Assembly (NCBI RefSeq): GCF_000295935.2
Contig: NZ_ALWO02000040.1
Coordinates: 82,212 to 146,211, forward strand
DNA length: 64,000 bases
Direction of reading: 5' to 3'
DNA from: Indibacter alkaliphilus LW1
GTDB lineage: Bacteria > Bacteroidota > Bacteroidia > Cytophagales > Cyclobacteriaceae
Position numbers and translations under genes: made by a program. This document shows positions 45,801 through 55,301 of this stretch, one piece after another; the first letter of the stretch is position 1, and the number at the start of each line of letters is the position of its first letter. A model generated the notes under the pieces. The model was not told the origin of the DNA, did not search any database, and saw nothing but the letters and a program-made list of their open reading frames with translations.

Positions 45801-48175
45801 AATTTATTCCCATGCTCATCTTCCACCTCGTCAGGAGGGCTAAGATTAAACAAAGGTTCCCAAGCCACCTGCGGTAAGGTGAAAATTCTGGCCATAGTGG
45901 CAGGAAGTTGAACCTGCATTCCTTCGATAATAAGGCCGGAATGATTGACTGCCTCGATATTATAATTCCCCTCAGCATCTGAAACTGCCACTCCTGCCAC
46001 ATGCCTTTGCCGGTCAAAATCAATACGGCTATAAATGCCCGCTCCTACGGAAACACCCAATTGATTGGCATTGCTACTAACGTCCAAGAGGGCAAAATAA
46101 TCCAGTAGTTTTTGGCCAAACATTCCATTGTATTGGCTTTCATAATCAGGAAGGGGGCTTACTAGTTTTTTATCCGGATTTTTTTTGGTTCTGCCCCCAA
46201 AAGCTGTCGCAGTATTTCCCGAACTTGCAAATACAGGCTTGGTAGCCACAGGAGGAGCACTTTGGGAACTTGCAGTTGCTGATTTTAAGCTTTGAAGTTG
46301 GTTTGCATGGTGAAAACTGATTTTCAAGTCGTCCAACTCTCCCTCTGCTTGTGGCTTTTGGACGAGTTGACAAATCAACCAGTTCTGAATCCCTTCCACA
46401 CCTTTCTGAATATTTACCCTTGTATCTCTTCTCCATTTGTAATTGATCAAATAAGGATCCGGAAGTGTAGGCATATACCCAAAAAGACCAAACTGTAAAA
46501 ATGTATGGCTTTCTATGATTTTATTCCATTCTTGATTGACCTCTCCGAAAATAATACAAGCATTGACCGGAGACACAGAAAACAGTCCATTTTCCAAAGC
46601 AATGGCTTTAGTTTTGAAACTTGGAGTTCTCCTTTCTCCCTCCCCTTTGGAGCTGTCCCAAATTATATTCCCATCATAAAAGTAAACTGCATTTTTACCG
46701 ACTGTAGCAATAGTGACAAATACAGAATCCTTGGTCAAAATTTCAAAAGCATGCCCATTTACCTGAACAGGCCTATCTATTTGAATATCTGCATTTACCT
46801 CAGTCATTGTCATCTCGATGCCCTCCGACAGTACATTGTAGACAAATGGGCTTTCATTCTTAAAAGCCAAATGAATGGAAGTGCCATGGGGATTGATGCT
46901 GTCCTTGTAATATTGTATATCCTGAAAGGTCCCATGCCAACTTGATTTGGTATCTGTGAGAGCGATTCTTCCCGGATCCAAAATAAACAGTGGAGAAACC
47001 AACTTCCCGTCATTTCCTCCTTGACCCAAACAGGAAAGGCTAAAACCTTCCATTGCCAAAACAGCCAATCCTCCCTCTCCAGATGCTTGCAAAGGCGCAT
47101 TAATATCCAAGATAGCTGCAGGAACAGCCCACCAAGAAGCTTCTATCCCAGCTTTACCACTTAGTTTGCAATAGGGACTTTTTTGGCTTAAAATTTCCAA
47201 CTCACTTTGATTACAGCGCATAGGAAACATCATCCTGTTTGTCCTCTGATGAAAAAATGGAACTCCAGAACCCAAGTATCCAAACTTCATGTCTACACCA
47301 TACAATGTGGCCGAAGCATCGGAGAGATGGGTGATCTTGGCCAGCCCCGGACCTGTAAACTCAAAGTCAAATTTTTGAGGTAAAATTATATTCGTTGCTC
47401 TGGCATCCTCTCCCAAAGGACCATCACCAAGCGTAGAAACTTCTTGAGCTTTGAGCTCTAAAGAAATATTCACTTTTGATAAACTGGGGATAACTAATCT
47501 GTTGTTTACTACAGTTGGTTTGATACTGAGCCTAACCATACCTCCTTTTACAGCAAGTCCAATATACCTATTTGAAGGAAGACCTTGGGCAAAAAGGTCA
47601 ACCCTGATCCAGACAGAACCTTCCACCAAGGAATATTCATCTCTGGCCAAATCCTTCAATTCATTGCCCTGCAAAACAAGCCTATTGGTTCTCCATCGAC
47701 CTGTAAAAAGCAGCGCTGGTTGATTATTCCCTTGCTGGTACAAGGTAATCATCCGCTCTACCCTGTAGATATCGACAAATATCTCACGACCATCAATATG
47801 TGGAAGTGGCCCATAGGTGACCTCTGGCCTGGAGCCAGCTGCCCACTCAGGAACACTGTTAGGGATCTGCGTGCTCCGCACCGGAACTTCTCTCAGAAAT
47901 ACACGTGACTCAGATATGCTTTGCTCATTACCAACAGATCCTACAGCTTGCCTGACTGAAGCTCTTTTTTGTTCATCAATTTGATTTTTTTGAAACAAAT
48001 CCATCCTGTCAATCACAAAGGACTGATTTCTGATTTGATTGAAATCTTGTTTTGATAAGGCAGAAACTGTAAGAGGTAAAGCAGCCTCCCAGTCTTCTCT
48101 TTGTTTTTTGGTAAATGTCTGAAGTTGTCCAAAAACAGTGGATAAAAGCTCCTGAATCTCTTGCAGTCTTTCCAT
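42815..48175 (-). CDS. Giant protein A of a two-gene cassette, 1786 residues, unknown
   Basis: Start at the ATG at 48175; a TTG at 48226 is in frame but gives no signal peptide. N-terminal helix (MERLQEIQELLSTVFGQL), then long beta-rich regions. A Ser/Ala/Pro-rich linker lies near residues 632-675, followed by a segment near 725-760 (GVAVSDAEGNYNIEA) like a carboxypeptidase regulatory/Ig-type domain. From about 1620 to 1780 there are strongly hydrophobic alternating strands (MKFGFGATITVGLPVIG, SLAMGMVSVTIYIEAAGG) that could form a membrane-inserting or barrel-like unit. No signal peptide is seen, so the site of action is unclear. First gene of the cassette with protein B. Confidence 0.85.
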   Translation of the reverse strand: MERLQEIQELLSTVFGQLQTFTKKQREDWEAALPLTVSALSKQDFNQIRNQSFVIDRMDLFQKNQIDEQKRASVRQAVGSVGNEQSISESRVFLREVPVRSTQIPNSVPEWAAGSRPEVTYGPLPHIDGREIFVDIYRVERMITLYQQGNNQPALLFTGRWRTNRLVLQGNELKDLARDEYSLVEGSVWIRVDLFAQGLPSNRYIGLAVKGGMVRLSIKPTVVNNRLVIPSLSKVNISLELKAQEVSTLGDGPLGEDARATNIILPQKFDFEFTGPGLAKITHLSDASATLYGVDMKFGYLGSGVPFFHQRTNRMMFPMRCNQSELEILSQKSPYCKLSGKAGIEASWWAVPAAILDINAPLQASGEGGLAVLAMEGFSLSCLGQGGNDGKLVSPLFILDPGRIALTDTKSSWHGTFQDIQYYKDSINPHGTSIHLAFKNESPFVYNVLSEGIEMTMTEVNADIQIDRPVQVNGHAFEILTKDSVFVTIATVGKNAVYFYDGNIIWDSSKGEGERRTPSFKTKAIALENGLFSVSPVNACIIFGEVNQEWNKIIESHTFLQFGLFGYMPTLPDPYLINYKWRRDTRVNIQKGVEGIQNWLICQLVQKPQAEGELDDLKISFHHANQLQSLKSATASSQSAPPVATKPVFASSGNTATAFGGRTKKNPDKKLVSPLPDYESQYNGMFGQKLLDYFALLDVSSNANQLGVSVGAGIYSRIDFDRQRHVAGVAVSDAEGNYNIEAVNHSGLIIEGMQVQLPATMARIFTLPQVAWEPLFNLSPPDEVEDEHGNKFTMPGDPPGKFNYYPNDGGPTRIFNNRPFPVQLAPIPLSKFLEEHFSKKDQTRLEFYFTLPFGLKAFSLLGFDNSREEIKPSFLNIRPAFPNNIKGGIHLATIAGNHGKKEAVSNNDVQLPDKPMFAGATVQLSNVLDMVGNQTGTSTLGHSVSYIFNNEFFVDQEEPNQLTGRGVPLTRMDFTGYGASSFSDWESPSAAIAQTSQAKFQIMLGRTAQEVIQVKSLIYPWGIRVVRTITILRGANGFVFRTDSGWQPESNGLFDFGYNYTVNKDLKTEKSPYAIHPGIISGLFDVKNIKEDPTLPEFDDKNEYKVGDEFINIFGEKVILDVPKTQKVYCVPVWFDADFEIENVVQGQKNGRVPSKKILGYIQLAPAGVPLTPGKLVNLLNLQNGEIGGDVDCTIDLNKSSQQMRINRVSFSHAVNNSGQPVFVLSARGSVFLPKDGSWTMVQHDRGTGEVFPLPAHQPVPVIRTGLWVKNSVIDPSVKQDKLIRLANPTEIDRVPNDDTLNFGFLQSTSTQKALFLTPSFMPNSKKLLSKTPPLFVDAYRLMRSNSIFPNIGDASSNFGEAVPLFHVYKHSEPSIKLNAFDEVNFEDGNIKVLELMELDPITAGAGVVVEQGFKLLTGQRNPTHSQPVSFDMPQSQDVVLVNMENVLKIYIDYKATPQGKPENKSRLDFDILSRSPDPSDSWKSRLKDMAMVVDLAGFDRLITIKGNFDSYKGKVPGYEGNVLGSANQGIEVPELELGPELKTVVEILQILAMLGNGEYGDIMKKGLKIAMSNAGEIWEYKFEASKELPTIYFPPGDAYNSAATPLRLEASMALGVYFNAAVKVSGDGNQLLPTAGAFIQFKGGLEVMCATIGAATIYAVGKVDLKLACDTREGPNVRMKFGFGATITVGLPVIGNVSVTYVVGADLYISSKKFQLLAVLLFKGRISLAMGMVSVTIYIEAAGGVSRSGNRTECVASMTFGLEISICFVIDISFEETWQEKRQIA

Positions 48176-48768
48176 GGCATAAAAGGTTAGTGTTAAAAAC
48201 AATCTGCAACTTTCTTTATCCGCCAAAAAAATTACGCTTTCAACTTAAAAACACCATCCTCACCGCATAAGAACAAAAACCAAAAGAAGCATTAACTTAT
48301 TGAAAGTTAGATTTTTATTTTTTCAATTGCAATGAATTTTTATTTTATTTATTCGAATAGTACAATTAAAAATATAATCATGAAACTAACTGTTTCAAGT
48401 GAATGAAGCAATCCTGCTGTATCACTTTAGAAAATGGATTGAAAAAATTCAGAGGCTTCTCGCTGATGTAAAACAATTACCACCTGTGTAGGCTCAAAAT
48501 CATGTCAGATTAAAATCTTCATACTAATTTGATCAATCAGACATGAACTGAATTTAAAATCAAATTCCATTTACAAAATCAAACCTTAGGATTTTCACCC
48601 AATGAAAATTGAACACTTCAGAGCAAAGTTATTTCTATAAATTTATTTAAATAAATCAGGTTAAAACATGATATTATCCACTCCTCAGAAGAAACTCAAG
48701 GTAATCCAAAAGAGGCTGGATAATAAATTAATTTACGGTAATATTGAGCTTATCCAATTACCCTAGTA
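48176..48768. other. Divergent promoter region of the giant-protein cassette and the TonB receptor
   Basis: About 590 bases, very AT-rich. I note TGAAAC-TAACT-GTTTCA, a small inverted repeat at 48381-48397, which could be an operator. No gene or RNA that I can support. Confidence 0.5.
48381..48397. promoter_or_regulatory. Possible operator: TGAAAC-N5-GTTTCA
   Basis: Six-base inverted arms with a five-base spacer in the divergent intergenic region between giant protein A and the TonB receptor. No match to a named regulator. Confidence 0.25.
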
Positions 48769-51192
48769 ATGATTTTGAGAGTTATTATTTTCTCCATAGT
48801 TTTTTTACTTTGTTTTGAAAATGTTCAAAGCCAGACCTTGAAGGTTTTGGACAAGGAAAACAGTCTACCCATTGAATTTGTGGCTGTTTCCCAGTCCAAA
48901 AAAAACATCATTGAATTTACAGATGAGTCTGGCGAAGTGGATTTGGGTTCATTCTCCAAGTCCGAGAAAGTGGAAATACGGCTTTATGGCTACAAACCAA
49001 AGCTAAGGTCGTTTGCCGAACTTGAAGCCAAAGAATTTACAGTCTATCTAGAATCCAGTACCATAGCTTTGGAACAAGCAGTGGTGTCCGCTACCAAGTG
49101 GAGTCAATCAAGGCAGGAAATTCCGGCAAGAATCACTTCTATCTCCAAAGAAGAACGGGAATTACTCAACCCACAGACAGCCGCTGACCTGCTAGGAATA
49201 TCCGGAGAGGTTTTTATCCAAAAAAGCCAACAAGGTGGGGGTAGTCCAATGATCAGAGGATTTTCAACCAACCGCTTGCTATATACAGTAGACGGAGTGA
49301 GGATGAACACAGCCATCTTTCGGAGTGGTAATCTGCACAATGTAATTTCACTTGATCCTTTTGCCACAGAAAGTACGGAGGTATTTTTCGGCCCTGGATC
49401 CATCATTTACGGTAGTGATGCCATAGGTGCTGTGATGAGCTTTCAGACTTTACAGGCTGAGCTTTCTAAAGAAGAAGATTTTTATATCAAAGGAAGTACA
49501 GCCTTAAGAACAAGTACTGCCAACAATGAAAAAACAGGCCACGCACATTTCAAATACGGCGGCAAAAAATGGGCTGCGGTCACCAGCATCAGTCGCAACG
49601 ATTATGGAGACTTGAGAATGGGCAGTAGGGGGCCTGATATTTTTCTGAGGCCTAACTTGGTCGTCAGGGATGGAAATCAGGATGTTGTTGTAGAAAACCC
49701 TGATCCCCTGGTTCAGGTGCCGACCAGATATGATCAATTTAATGTGATGCAAAAGATCAGGTTTTCATCCAATAAAAAATGGGATTTCCAGTATGGGTTT
49801 CACTACTCAGCAAGCTCGGAATTTGATAGATACGACCGACTGCTTAGGGTTCGTCCAAATGGGCTACCAGCATCAGGGGAATGGAAATACGGTCCTCAAT
49901 CCTGGATGATGAATCATTTGAAAATTTCCCATACAGCAGAAGAGGCCAGTCTTTACGATCAATTTACTTTGAGTCTTGCAGTGCAAAATTTTGAAGAAAG
50001 CAGGATAGATCGAAATTTCAACAACCCCAACAGGAGAACCCGTATAGAAGAGGTGGATGCCTACTCAGCAAACTTGGACTTTATGAAAGAGCTTCCTAAT
50101 GACGCCAAGGTTTTTTATGGACTGGAATATATCTGGAATGAAGTACGCTCAACCGGAAAATCTGAAAATATCCTGACAGGCGATATGAGAAATACAGCGG
50201 CAAGATACCCTATGGCGAGCTGGAATTCTTATGCAGCTTATGCTACATATCAAAAGAAGCTCAGCCCTTCCTCTTTAATTCAGACTGGATTGAGGTACAG
50301 CAGGTTTGGAATAAGTGCTGACTTCAGTGCCAATCAGGAGTTTTACCCTTTACCATTTTCCCAAAGCAGTAATGAAGAAGGAGCCTTAACGGCAAGTGCA
50401 GGATGGGTATATACACCTATGGATACCTGGACTTTTCACCTCAATGCATCCACAGGATTCCGTGCACCAAATGTGGATGACATTGGAAAAGTCTTCGATT
50501 CTGAACCAGGCACAGTAATGATTCCCAACCCCAATCTCAAGGCAGAGTATGCATATAATCTGGAAATCAATGCTGGCAAAGTAATCAATGAAAACATTAT
50601 GTTTGACTTGACAGCTTATTACACTTTATTGGAAAATGCACTTGTAAGGAGAGAAGCTACTTTAAATGGCCAGGACAGTATCATTTATGACGGGGAACTA
50701 AGCAGGGTATTGGCTTTGCAGAATGCTGCCTTTGTAAGGATTATTGGCCTTCAAGCTGCATTGGAAATCAAGCTTCCACAAAACCTGTCGCTATCTTCGA
50801 GAATCAATATACAAAAGGGGGTAGAAGAAATGGAAAACGGTATACAAAGTCCTTCCAGACATGCTCCTCCTACATTTGGAGTAACCCGATTGGAGTTCAA
50901 GAAAGATAAGTATAGAGCGCAACTTTACACCGAGTACGCAGGAGGTTTTTCATTTGACCAGCTACCTTTGGAAGAGAGGGGAAAACCTGAGTTATATGCA
51001 ATCGATGAAAATGGCAACCCTTTCAGTCCCTCTTGGGCTACGGTCAACGCAAAGGGATTTTATCAATTACTCCAAAATGTATCACTAAGTGCCGGTGTGG
51101 AAAACATTAGCGATGTGAGGTTTAGAACCTACGGTTCGGGTATAGCAGCCCCCGGCAGAAATTTTATCATCTCCCTAATTGCCGGCTTTTAG
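48769..51192 (+). CDS. TonB-dependent outer membrane receptor (heme/metal type)
   Basis: An 807-residue receptor with a signal peptide ending near VQSQ. A short CarboxypepD-like domain (LKVLDKENSLPIEFVAVS) precedes the plug: TAADLLGISGEVFIQKSQ, GGGSPMIRGFSTNRLLYTVDGV, FFGPGSIIYGSDAIGAV. The barrel ends in GRNFIISLIAGF. Plug sequence is of the HmuR/TbpA/ZnuD group of metal and heme receptors. The ZIP transporter gene 250 bases downstream makes a divalent metal such as zinc a reasonable guess for the substrate. Confidence 0.87.
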   Translation: MILRVIIFSIVFLLCFENVQSQTLKVLDKENSLPIEFVAVSQSKKNIIEFTDESGEVDLGSFSKSEKVEIRLYGYKPKLRSFAELEAKEFTVYLESSTIALEQAVVSATKWSQSRQEIPARITSISKEERELLNPQTAADLLGISGEVFIQKSQQGGGSPMIRGFSTNRLLYTVDGVRMNTAIFRSGNLHNVISLDPFATESTEVFFGPGSIIYGSDAIGAVMSFQTLQAELSKEEDFYIKGSTALRTSTANNEKTGHAHFKYGGKKWAAVTSISRNDYGDLRMGSRGPDIFLRPNLVVRDGNQDVVVENPDPLVQVPTRYDQFNVMQKIRFSSNKKWDFQYGFHYSASSEFDRYDRLLRVRPNGLPASGEWKYGPQSWMMNHLKISHTAEEASLYDQFTLSLAVQNFEESRIDRNFNNPNRRTRIEEVDAYSANLDFMKELPNDAKVFYGLEYIWNEVRSTGKSENILTGDMRNTAARYPMASWNSYAAYATYQKKLSPSSLIQTGLRYSRFGISADFSANQEFYPLPFSQSSNEEGALTASAGWVYTPMDTWTFHLNASTGFRAPNVDDIGKVFDSEPGTVMIPNPNLKAEYAYNLEINAGKVINENIMFDLTAYYTLLENALVRREATLNGQDSIIYDGELSRVLALQNAAFVRIIGLQAALEIKLPQNLSLSSRINIQKGVEEMENGIQSPSRHAPPTFGVTRLEFKKDKYRAQLYTEYAGGFSFDQLPLEERGKPELYAIDENGNPFSPSWATVNAKGFYQLLQNVSLSAGVENISDVRFRTYGSGIAAPGRNFIISLIAGF

Positions 51193-51441
51193 AAAGATTC
51201 AAAAATATTGATGCTTGCTATCATTTTTTCTACAATATGATTCAATACATTGTAAGTGATCAGAAAAACAGAGATATTTCATGAATTTAAAGCCTGATTT
51301 AAAATTTCAAAATGAATCTTGGGAAGGTATCCGGAGTATTGAAATATAGCTAGTCTGATAATCTTTCTAGTAAGTATAAGATTCTTTTCGGGCATTCTTA
51401 CCGAGCTTACTTAAGCTCAAATACCTGATTACTTAATAAAT

Positions 51442-52269
51442 ATGATCGAATCTATTGAAGTATGGGCCTATGAGCAAGGGCCGGTAAAATCTGCCTTAGT
51501 GGCGACTATTTTTACCTGGTTGATGACTGCAATGGGCGCTTCCATCGTTTTTTTCTTCAAGACTATCCGTCGCTCGGTATTTGACACTATGCTTGGTTTT
51601 ACTGGAGGAGTGATGATTGCAGCCAGCTTCTGGTCTCTTTTGACACCAGCTTTGGAATATGCAAAGGAGATTCACCCTGGATTGCATTGGGCTCCTGTGG
51701 CTGGGGGATTTCTACTAGGAGGACTTTTCATATTCCTTTTAGATAGATTACTTCCTCATTTACATATCAACTTTTCCAAAAGTGAATCTGAAGGTATCCC
51801 TACCAATTGGCACAAATCTACCCTTTTGCTTTTAGCCATCACCTTACATAATATTCCTGAAGGTTTGGCCATTGGAATGTTGTTTGGAACTGCTGCCCTA
51901 AACCTGGATCAAGCGACCCTAACGGCAGCTATAGCATTGACTATAGGTATAGGAATCCAAAACCTCCCAGAGGGGATGGCTGTAGCAATGCCACTAAGAA
52001 GAAACGGAGCCAGTAGGACCAAGAGCTTCATGTTTGGCCAGCTTTCTGCAATGGTAGAACCTATCGCAGGGGTAGTTGGCGCATTGGCAGTAGTATATAT
52101 GAAAAATATTTTACCCTATGCTCTGGCATTTTCGGCAGGAGCTATGATCTATGTAGTGGTAGAAGAGGTGATACCTGAAACTCAAAGAGATAAATACACA
52201 GATTTAGCTGTTCTCGGCTTTATGTTGGGCTTTACGATCATGATGATTTTGGATGTAGGAATTGGTTAG
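51442..52269 (+). CDS. ZIP family metal transporter (GufA/ZupT type)
   Basis: A 275-residue membrane protein with about eight helices. The two metal-site helices are clear: HNIPEGLAIGMLFG near residue 137 and IQNLPEGMAVAMPL near 172, with the expected His/Asn/Glu/Asp-type ligands. It moves zinc, iron or manganese into the cytoplasm. It lies between a metal-type TonB receptor and an SLC13-type permease on one strand. Confidence 0.88.
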   Translation: MIESIEVWAYEQGPVKSALVATIFTWLMTAMGASIVFFFKTIRRSVFDTMLGFTGGVMIAASFWSLLTPALEYAKEIHPGLHWAPVAGGFLLGGLFIFLLDRLLPHLHINFSKSESEGIPTNWHKSTLLLLAITLHNIPEGLAIGMLFGTAALNLDQATLTAAIALTIGIGIQNLPEGMAVAMPLRRNGASRTKSFMFGQLSAMVEPIAGVVGALAVVYMKNILPYALAFSAGAMIYVVVEEVIPETQRDKYTDLAVLGFMLGFTIMMILDVGIG

Positions 52270-52287
52270 GATAAAAGTTTTTAATTT

Positions 52288-54075
52288 ATGGAGTTGAATA
52301 TTGTTTTTGGAACGTTGATTCTTGCTTTGGTTCTTTTTATCTGGGGAAAGTTCAGGCATGACGTGGTTGCTATATTTTGCTTATTAATTCTCACCATTAC
52401 AGAAATAATACCCGTAGAAGAAGCATTTTTTGGATTCGCTCACCCTGCTGTCATCACAGTCGCTGTGATTTTGGTGGTAAGCGCAGGACTTCAAAACTCA
52501 GGGTTAATAGACCTGATTGGCCAATGGATAATCAAATTAGGAAATAACCTGACCTTACAGATAGCGGTCCTCTGTGTGACAGTTTGTATCGCTTCGGCTT
52601 TTATGAACAATGTGGGGGCCCTTGCTGTCATGATGCCTGTGGCACTACATTTAGCTAAAAAAAGCGGTAACTCACCTTCGTCACTTCTTATGCCCCTGGC
52701 CTTTGCCTCCTTACTAGGAGGAATGATTACGCTTATCGGTACTCCTCCAAATATTATTATTGCCAGCTTTAGAAATAAAGAAATGCAGGGTTCATTTTCG
52801 ATGTTTGATTTTGCTCCTGTAGGCTTAGGCGTCTCCCTGGCAGGGCTACTTTTCATTATTTTCATTGGCTGGAGGCTAATTCCAAAAAGAATAAGTGGGA
52901 ATAAAAAAGATGAGAGCTACTTCGACATAGAAGATTATATTACTGAAATCATAATAGAAAAAGATTCTGAATTAGAAGGGGAATCTCTATTAAAAATATT
53001 GGAAATCACTGATGGAGACATACAGGTATTGAGTGTAGTAAGGAGCAATTACCTGATGCATGCACCTGATATGAATATGGTATTGAGAGAAGGAGATATA
53101 ATTTCCATTGAAAGTGATGGTGATGATTTAAAAACATTCCTTGAAAAAAGTAAATGCACACTTGTAGCAAACAAAGAAAGTGAAAAAGATAATAAGCCAG
53201 AAAAGGCCATAGGAAGTGAAGAAATTTCCATTGTCGAAGCTGTAGTAATGGCCGATGCTCCCATATCTAATCAAACAGCCGTCAGTCTTAGGATGCGAAA
53301 TAGATTTGGGGTCAACTTACTCGCTGTATCGAGGCAAGAGAAAAAAATCAAGAAAAGGTTAGACCATGTCAAATTTAAGGTTGGGGACGTCTTATTATTA
53401 CAAGGCAATGCCGAGAAAATGAATGAAAGCCTGCAATCTATGGGCTGTCTTCCATTGGCTGACAGAGGATTTTCTATAGGTAAGCCAAAAAGAATTGTAT
53501 TTGCACTGAGCATATTCATCATTTCCATAGGGCTGATTATTACTGATTTACTTCCGGTTCAGATCAGCTTTACACTGGCAGCCTTTGCCATGGTTGTCAC
53601 AAAAACTTTGGATCTCAAAGAACTATACCAAAAAATAGACTGGCCGGTCATCGTCTTACTCGGAGCCATGCTTCCATTAGGGACAGCACTGGAAAGCACA
53701 GGTGGGGCTAATTTTCTGGCTAATCTGATGTTGGAAATAGGAGCTGAGTTACCGCCTGAAGCTAGTCTGGGTTTATTTTTTGTGACTACCATGTTGCTTT
53801 CTAATGTGATCAACAATGCTGCCACAGCAGTTCTTATGGCTCCTATAGCCCTCAATATTGCCCAAGGTCTAGGTGTCTCCTCTGATCCTTTTTTGATGGC
53901 AATAGCAGTGGGAGCTTCATCAGCTTTTCTCACTCCCATTGGACATCAATCCAACACTTTGGTGATGGGGCCCGGGGGTTATGCATTCAAGGATTATTTC
54001 AAAATGGGACTCCCTATTTCCATTTTAATCACTATTGCTGCAATACCTTTGATTTTGTTTTTCTGGCCACTCTAA
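52288..54075 (+). CDS. SLC13/DASS family anion permease with two RCK_C domains
   Basis: A 595-residue permease. Helical halves of the CitMHS/DASS fold frame two TrkA_C (RCK_C) domains in the central cytoplasmic loop (about residues 210-400). The repeated Ser-Asn-Thr-type signatures appear as AFMNNVGALAVMMPV, LIGTPPNIIIASF, LLSNVINNAATAVLMAPI and LTPIGHQSNTLVMGPGGY. Such proteins carry sulfate, phosphate or dicarboxylates with sodium; the substrate is unknown. It begins 18 bases after the ZIP gene and is likely cotranscribed. Confidence 0.88.
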   Translation: MELNIVFGTLILALVLFIWGKFRHDVVAIFCLLILTITEIIPVEEAFFGFAHPAVITVAVILVVSAGLQNSGLIDLIGQWIIKLGNNLTLQIAVLCVTVCIASAFMNNVGALAVMMPVALHLAKKSGNSPSSLLMPLAFASLLGGMITLIGTPPNIIIASFRNKEMQGSFSMFDFAPVGLGVSLAGLLFIIFIGWRLIPKRISGNKKDESYFDIEDYITEIIIEKDSELEGESLLKILEITDGDIQVLSVVRSNYLMHAPDMNMVLREGDIISIESDGDDLKTFLEKSKCTLVANKESEKDNKPEKAIGSEEISIVEAVVMADAPISNQTAVSLRMRNRFGVNLLAVSRQEKKIKKRLDHVKFKVGDVLLLQGNAEKMNESLQSMGCLPLADRGFSIGKPKRIVFALSIFIISIGLIITDLLPVQISFTLAAFAMVVTKTLDLKELYQKIDWPVIVLLGAMLPLGTALESTGGANFLANLMLEIGAELPPEASLGLFFVTTMLLSNVINNAATAVLMAPIALNIAQGLGVSSDPFLMAIAVGASSAFLTPIGHQSNTLVMGPGGYAFKDYFKMGLPISILITIAAIPLILFFWPL

Positions 54076-54173
54076 TACAGCCAAATTAAAGGCTAACAGC
54101 ATTATTCAATGGGTAGAAACAAATGAGTTTTAAAATCTATTGCAACTTAAGTCACATGCATTGAATTATTAAA

Positions 54174-54212
54174 TGATGAAATTTGAATCAATAACAAAAA
54201 CAAATTCATCAT
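54174..54212. repeat. Imperfect inverted repeat between convergent genes
   Basis: ATGATGAAATTTG and CAAATTCATCAT can pair with one bulge across a 15-base loop. It lies after the SLC13 permease gene and next to the stop of the convergent LOG gene, and may act as a terminator. Confidence 0.4.
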
Positions 54213-54227
54213 GGAAGAAGATGACTT

Positions 54228-54986
54228 TCAGATTTTTTCTTCTCCCAGAATTGGGTTAGGGTTTAGGTCTTCCCTCCTTTTCAGTCCATAGCCCTCTACG
54301 GCATATTTTCTAATATGATTTTCCATTTCTTCAATAGAGTCTGTGAGTAAAAACAAATCCAAGTCCTTTTTATCAATAGTACCATATTCTGCCAAATGCT
54401 GGATATAATCAAACAAGTGCTCATGGAAATCGCTGCACATCAAAACGACAGGAAATCTTCTCATTACTTTGGTCTGTATCAGGGTAAGTGCTTCAAAAAA
54501 CTCATCTAAAGTACCAAAGCCTCCTGGCATGACCACAAAAGCATAACTATATTTGGATAGCAAAACCTTTCGGACAAAAAAGTATTTGAAATTCATCCAC
54601 TTATCTAAGTAAGGGTTCGGATGTTGCTCAAAAGGTAAGATGATATTACACCCAATAGATTTACCTCCAAAGTTTTTTGCCCCACGATTGGCAGCTTCCA
54701 TGATTCCCGGGCCTCCACCCGTCATTACTGCAAAGCCCATCTGACTTACCCGCTCTCCTACTTCTACCGCTAGCTGATAATATTTGTCCTTTTCCTCAAA
54801 TCTTGCTGAGCCAAAAACGGTCACACATGGCCCTATAAAATGTAAGATCCTGAATCCTCTTATAAATTCAAGAACAACTTTGACGACAAATTTGAACTCC
54901 TTCCATCTTGTCTGTGGTCCGGCAAAAAATTCTTCTTCCTCAGGATTGACCAAGGGTTGAAACGATTTTGGCTTTTCTTTGAGCAT
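54228..54986 (-). CDS. LOG family (TIGR00730) nucleoside 5'-monophosphate phosphoribohydrolase
   Basis: A 252-residue Rossmann-fold protein. Family signatures are VMTGGGPGIMEAANRGA and MPGGFGTLDEFFEALTLIQT (the PGGxGTxxE motif). It cleaves ribose 5-phosphate from cytokinin-type or purine nucleotides, in the cytoplasm. The N-terminal 50 residues are longer than in short LOG proteins, as in the larger YgdH-like subgroup. Monocistronic. Confidence 0.88.
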   Translation of the reverse strand: MLKEKPKSFQPLVNPEEEEFFAGPQTRWKEFKFVVKVVLEFIRGFRILHFIGPCVTVFGSARFEEKDKYYQLAVEVGERVSQMGFAVMTGGGPGIMEAANRGAKNFGGKSIGCNIILPFEQHPNPYLDKWMNFKYFFVRKVLLSKYSYAFVVMPGGFGTLDEFFEALTLIQTKVMRRFPVVLMCSDFHEHLFDYIQHLAEYGTIDKKDLDLFLLTDSIEEMENHIRKYAVEGYGLKRREDLNPNPILGEEKI

Positions 54987-55301
54987 AAGTTGTCATTTTG
55001 TTGAATTTCCAATTTAAGCAAAGTAAGATTAAAGCCAATTCACCTGATGGGAATTCATTCGCTCTTTTCTTCAACTAAAAAGAGAAATCCTCTTATCTTT
55101 AATATGCATATCCGCAATTAGACTACTAGCAAATTTAAATAAGGCCTGGATCAAACCGATACTAATATATACCTGCCTGCCGCAGGTAAGTTGGATACTC
55201 ATTGATATCGGCTTAAAACCATAGGTTTATTCCACTATTTAGGTTCTACAGGCAAGAAAGCGGATAATCATGATCTTTAACACCTTTTAACCCCAAGCAA
55301 A
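54987..55301. other. Intergenic region with small palindrome
   Basis: About 315 bases between divergent genes. It contains the ACCTGC-CTGCC-GCAGGT inverted repeat at 55171-55187, a short dispersed-type palindrome. No gene seen. Confidence 0.6.
55171..55187. repeat. Short palindrome ACCTGC-N5-GCAGGT
   Basis: Six-base arms with a five-base centre; the inner CCTGCCGCAGG also pairs. Probably a dispersed intergenic palindrome. Confidence 0.6.

Noticed and set aside
43253..47908. Several open frames of 60-146 codons on either strand inside the giant protein A gene
   Set aside because: They overlap the 5.4-kb frame, have no family motifs and vary in frame, so they are shadows.
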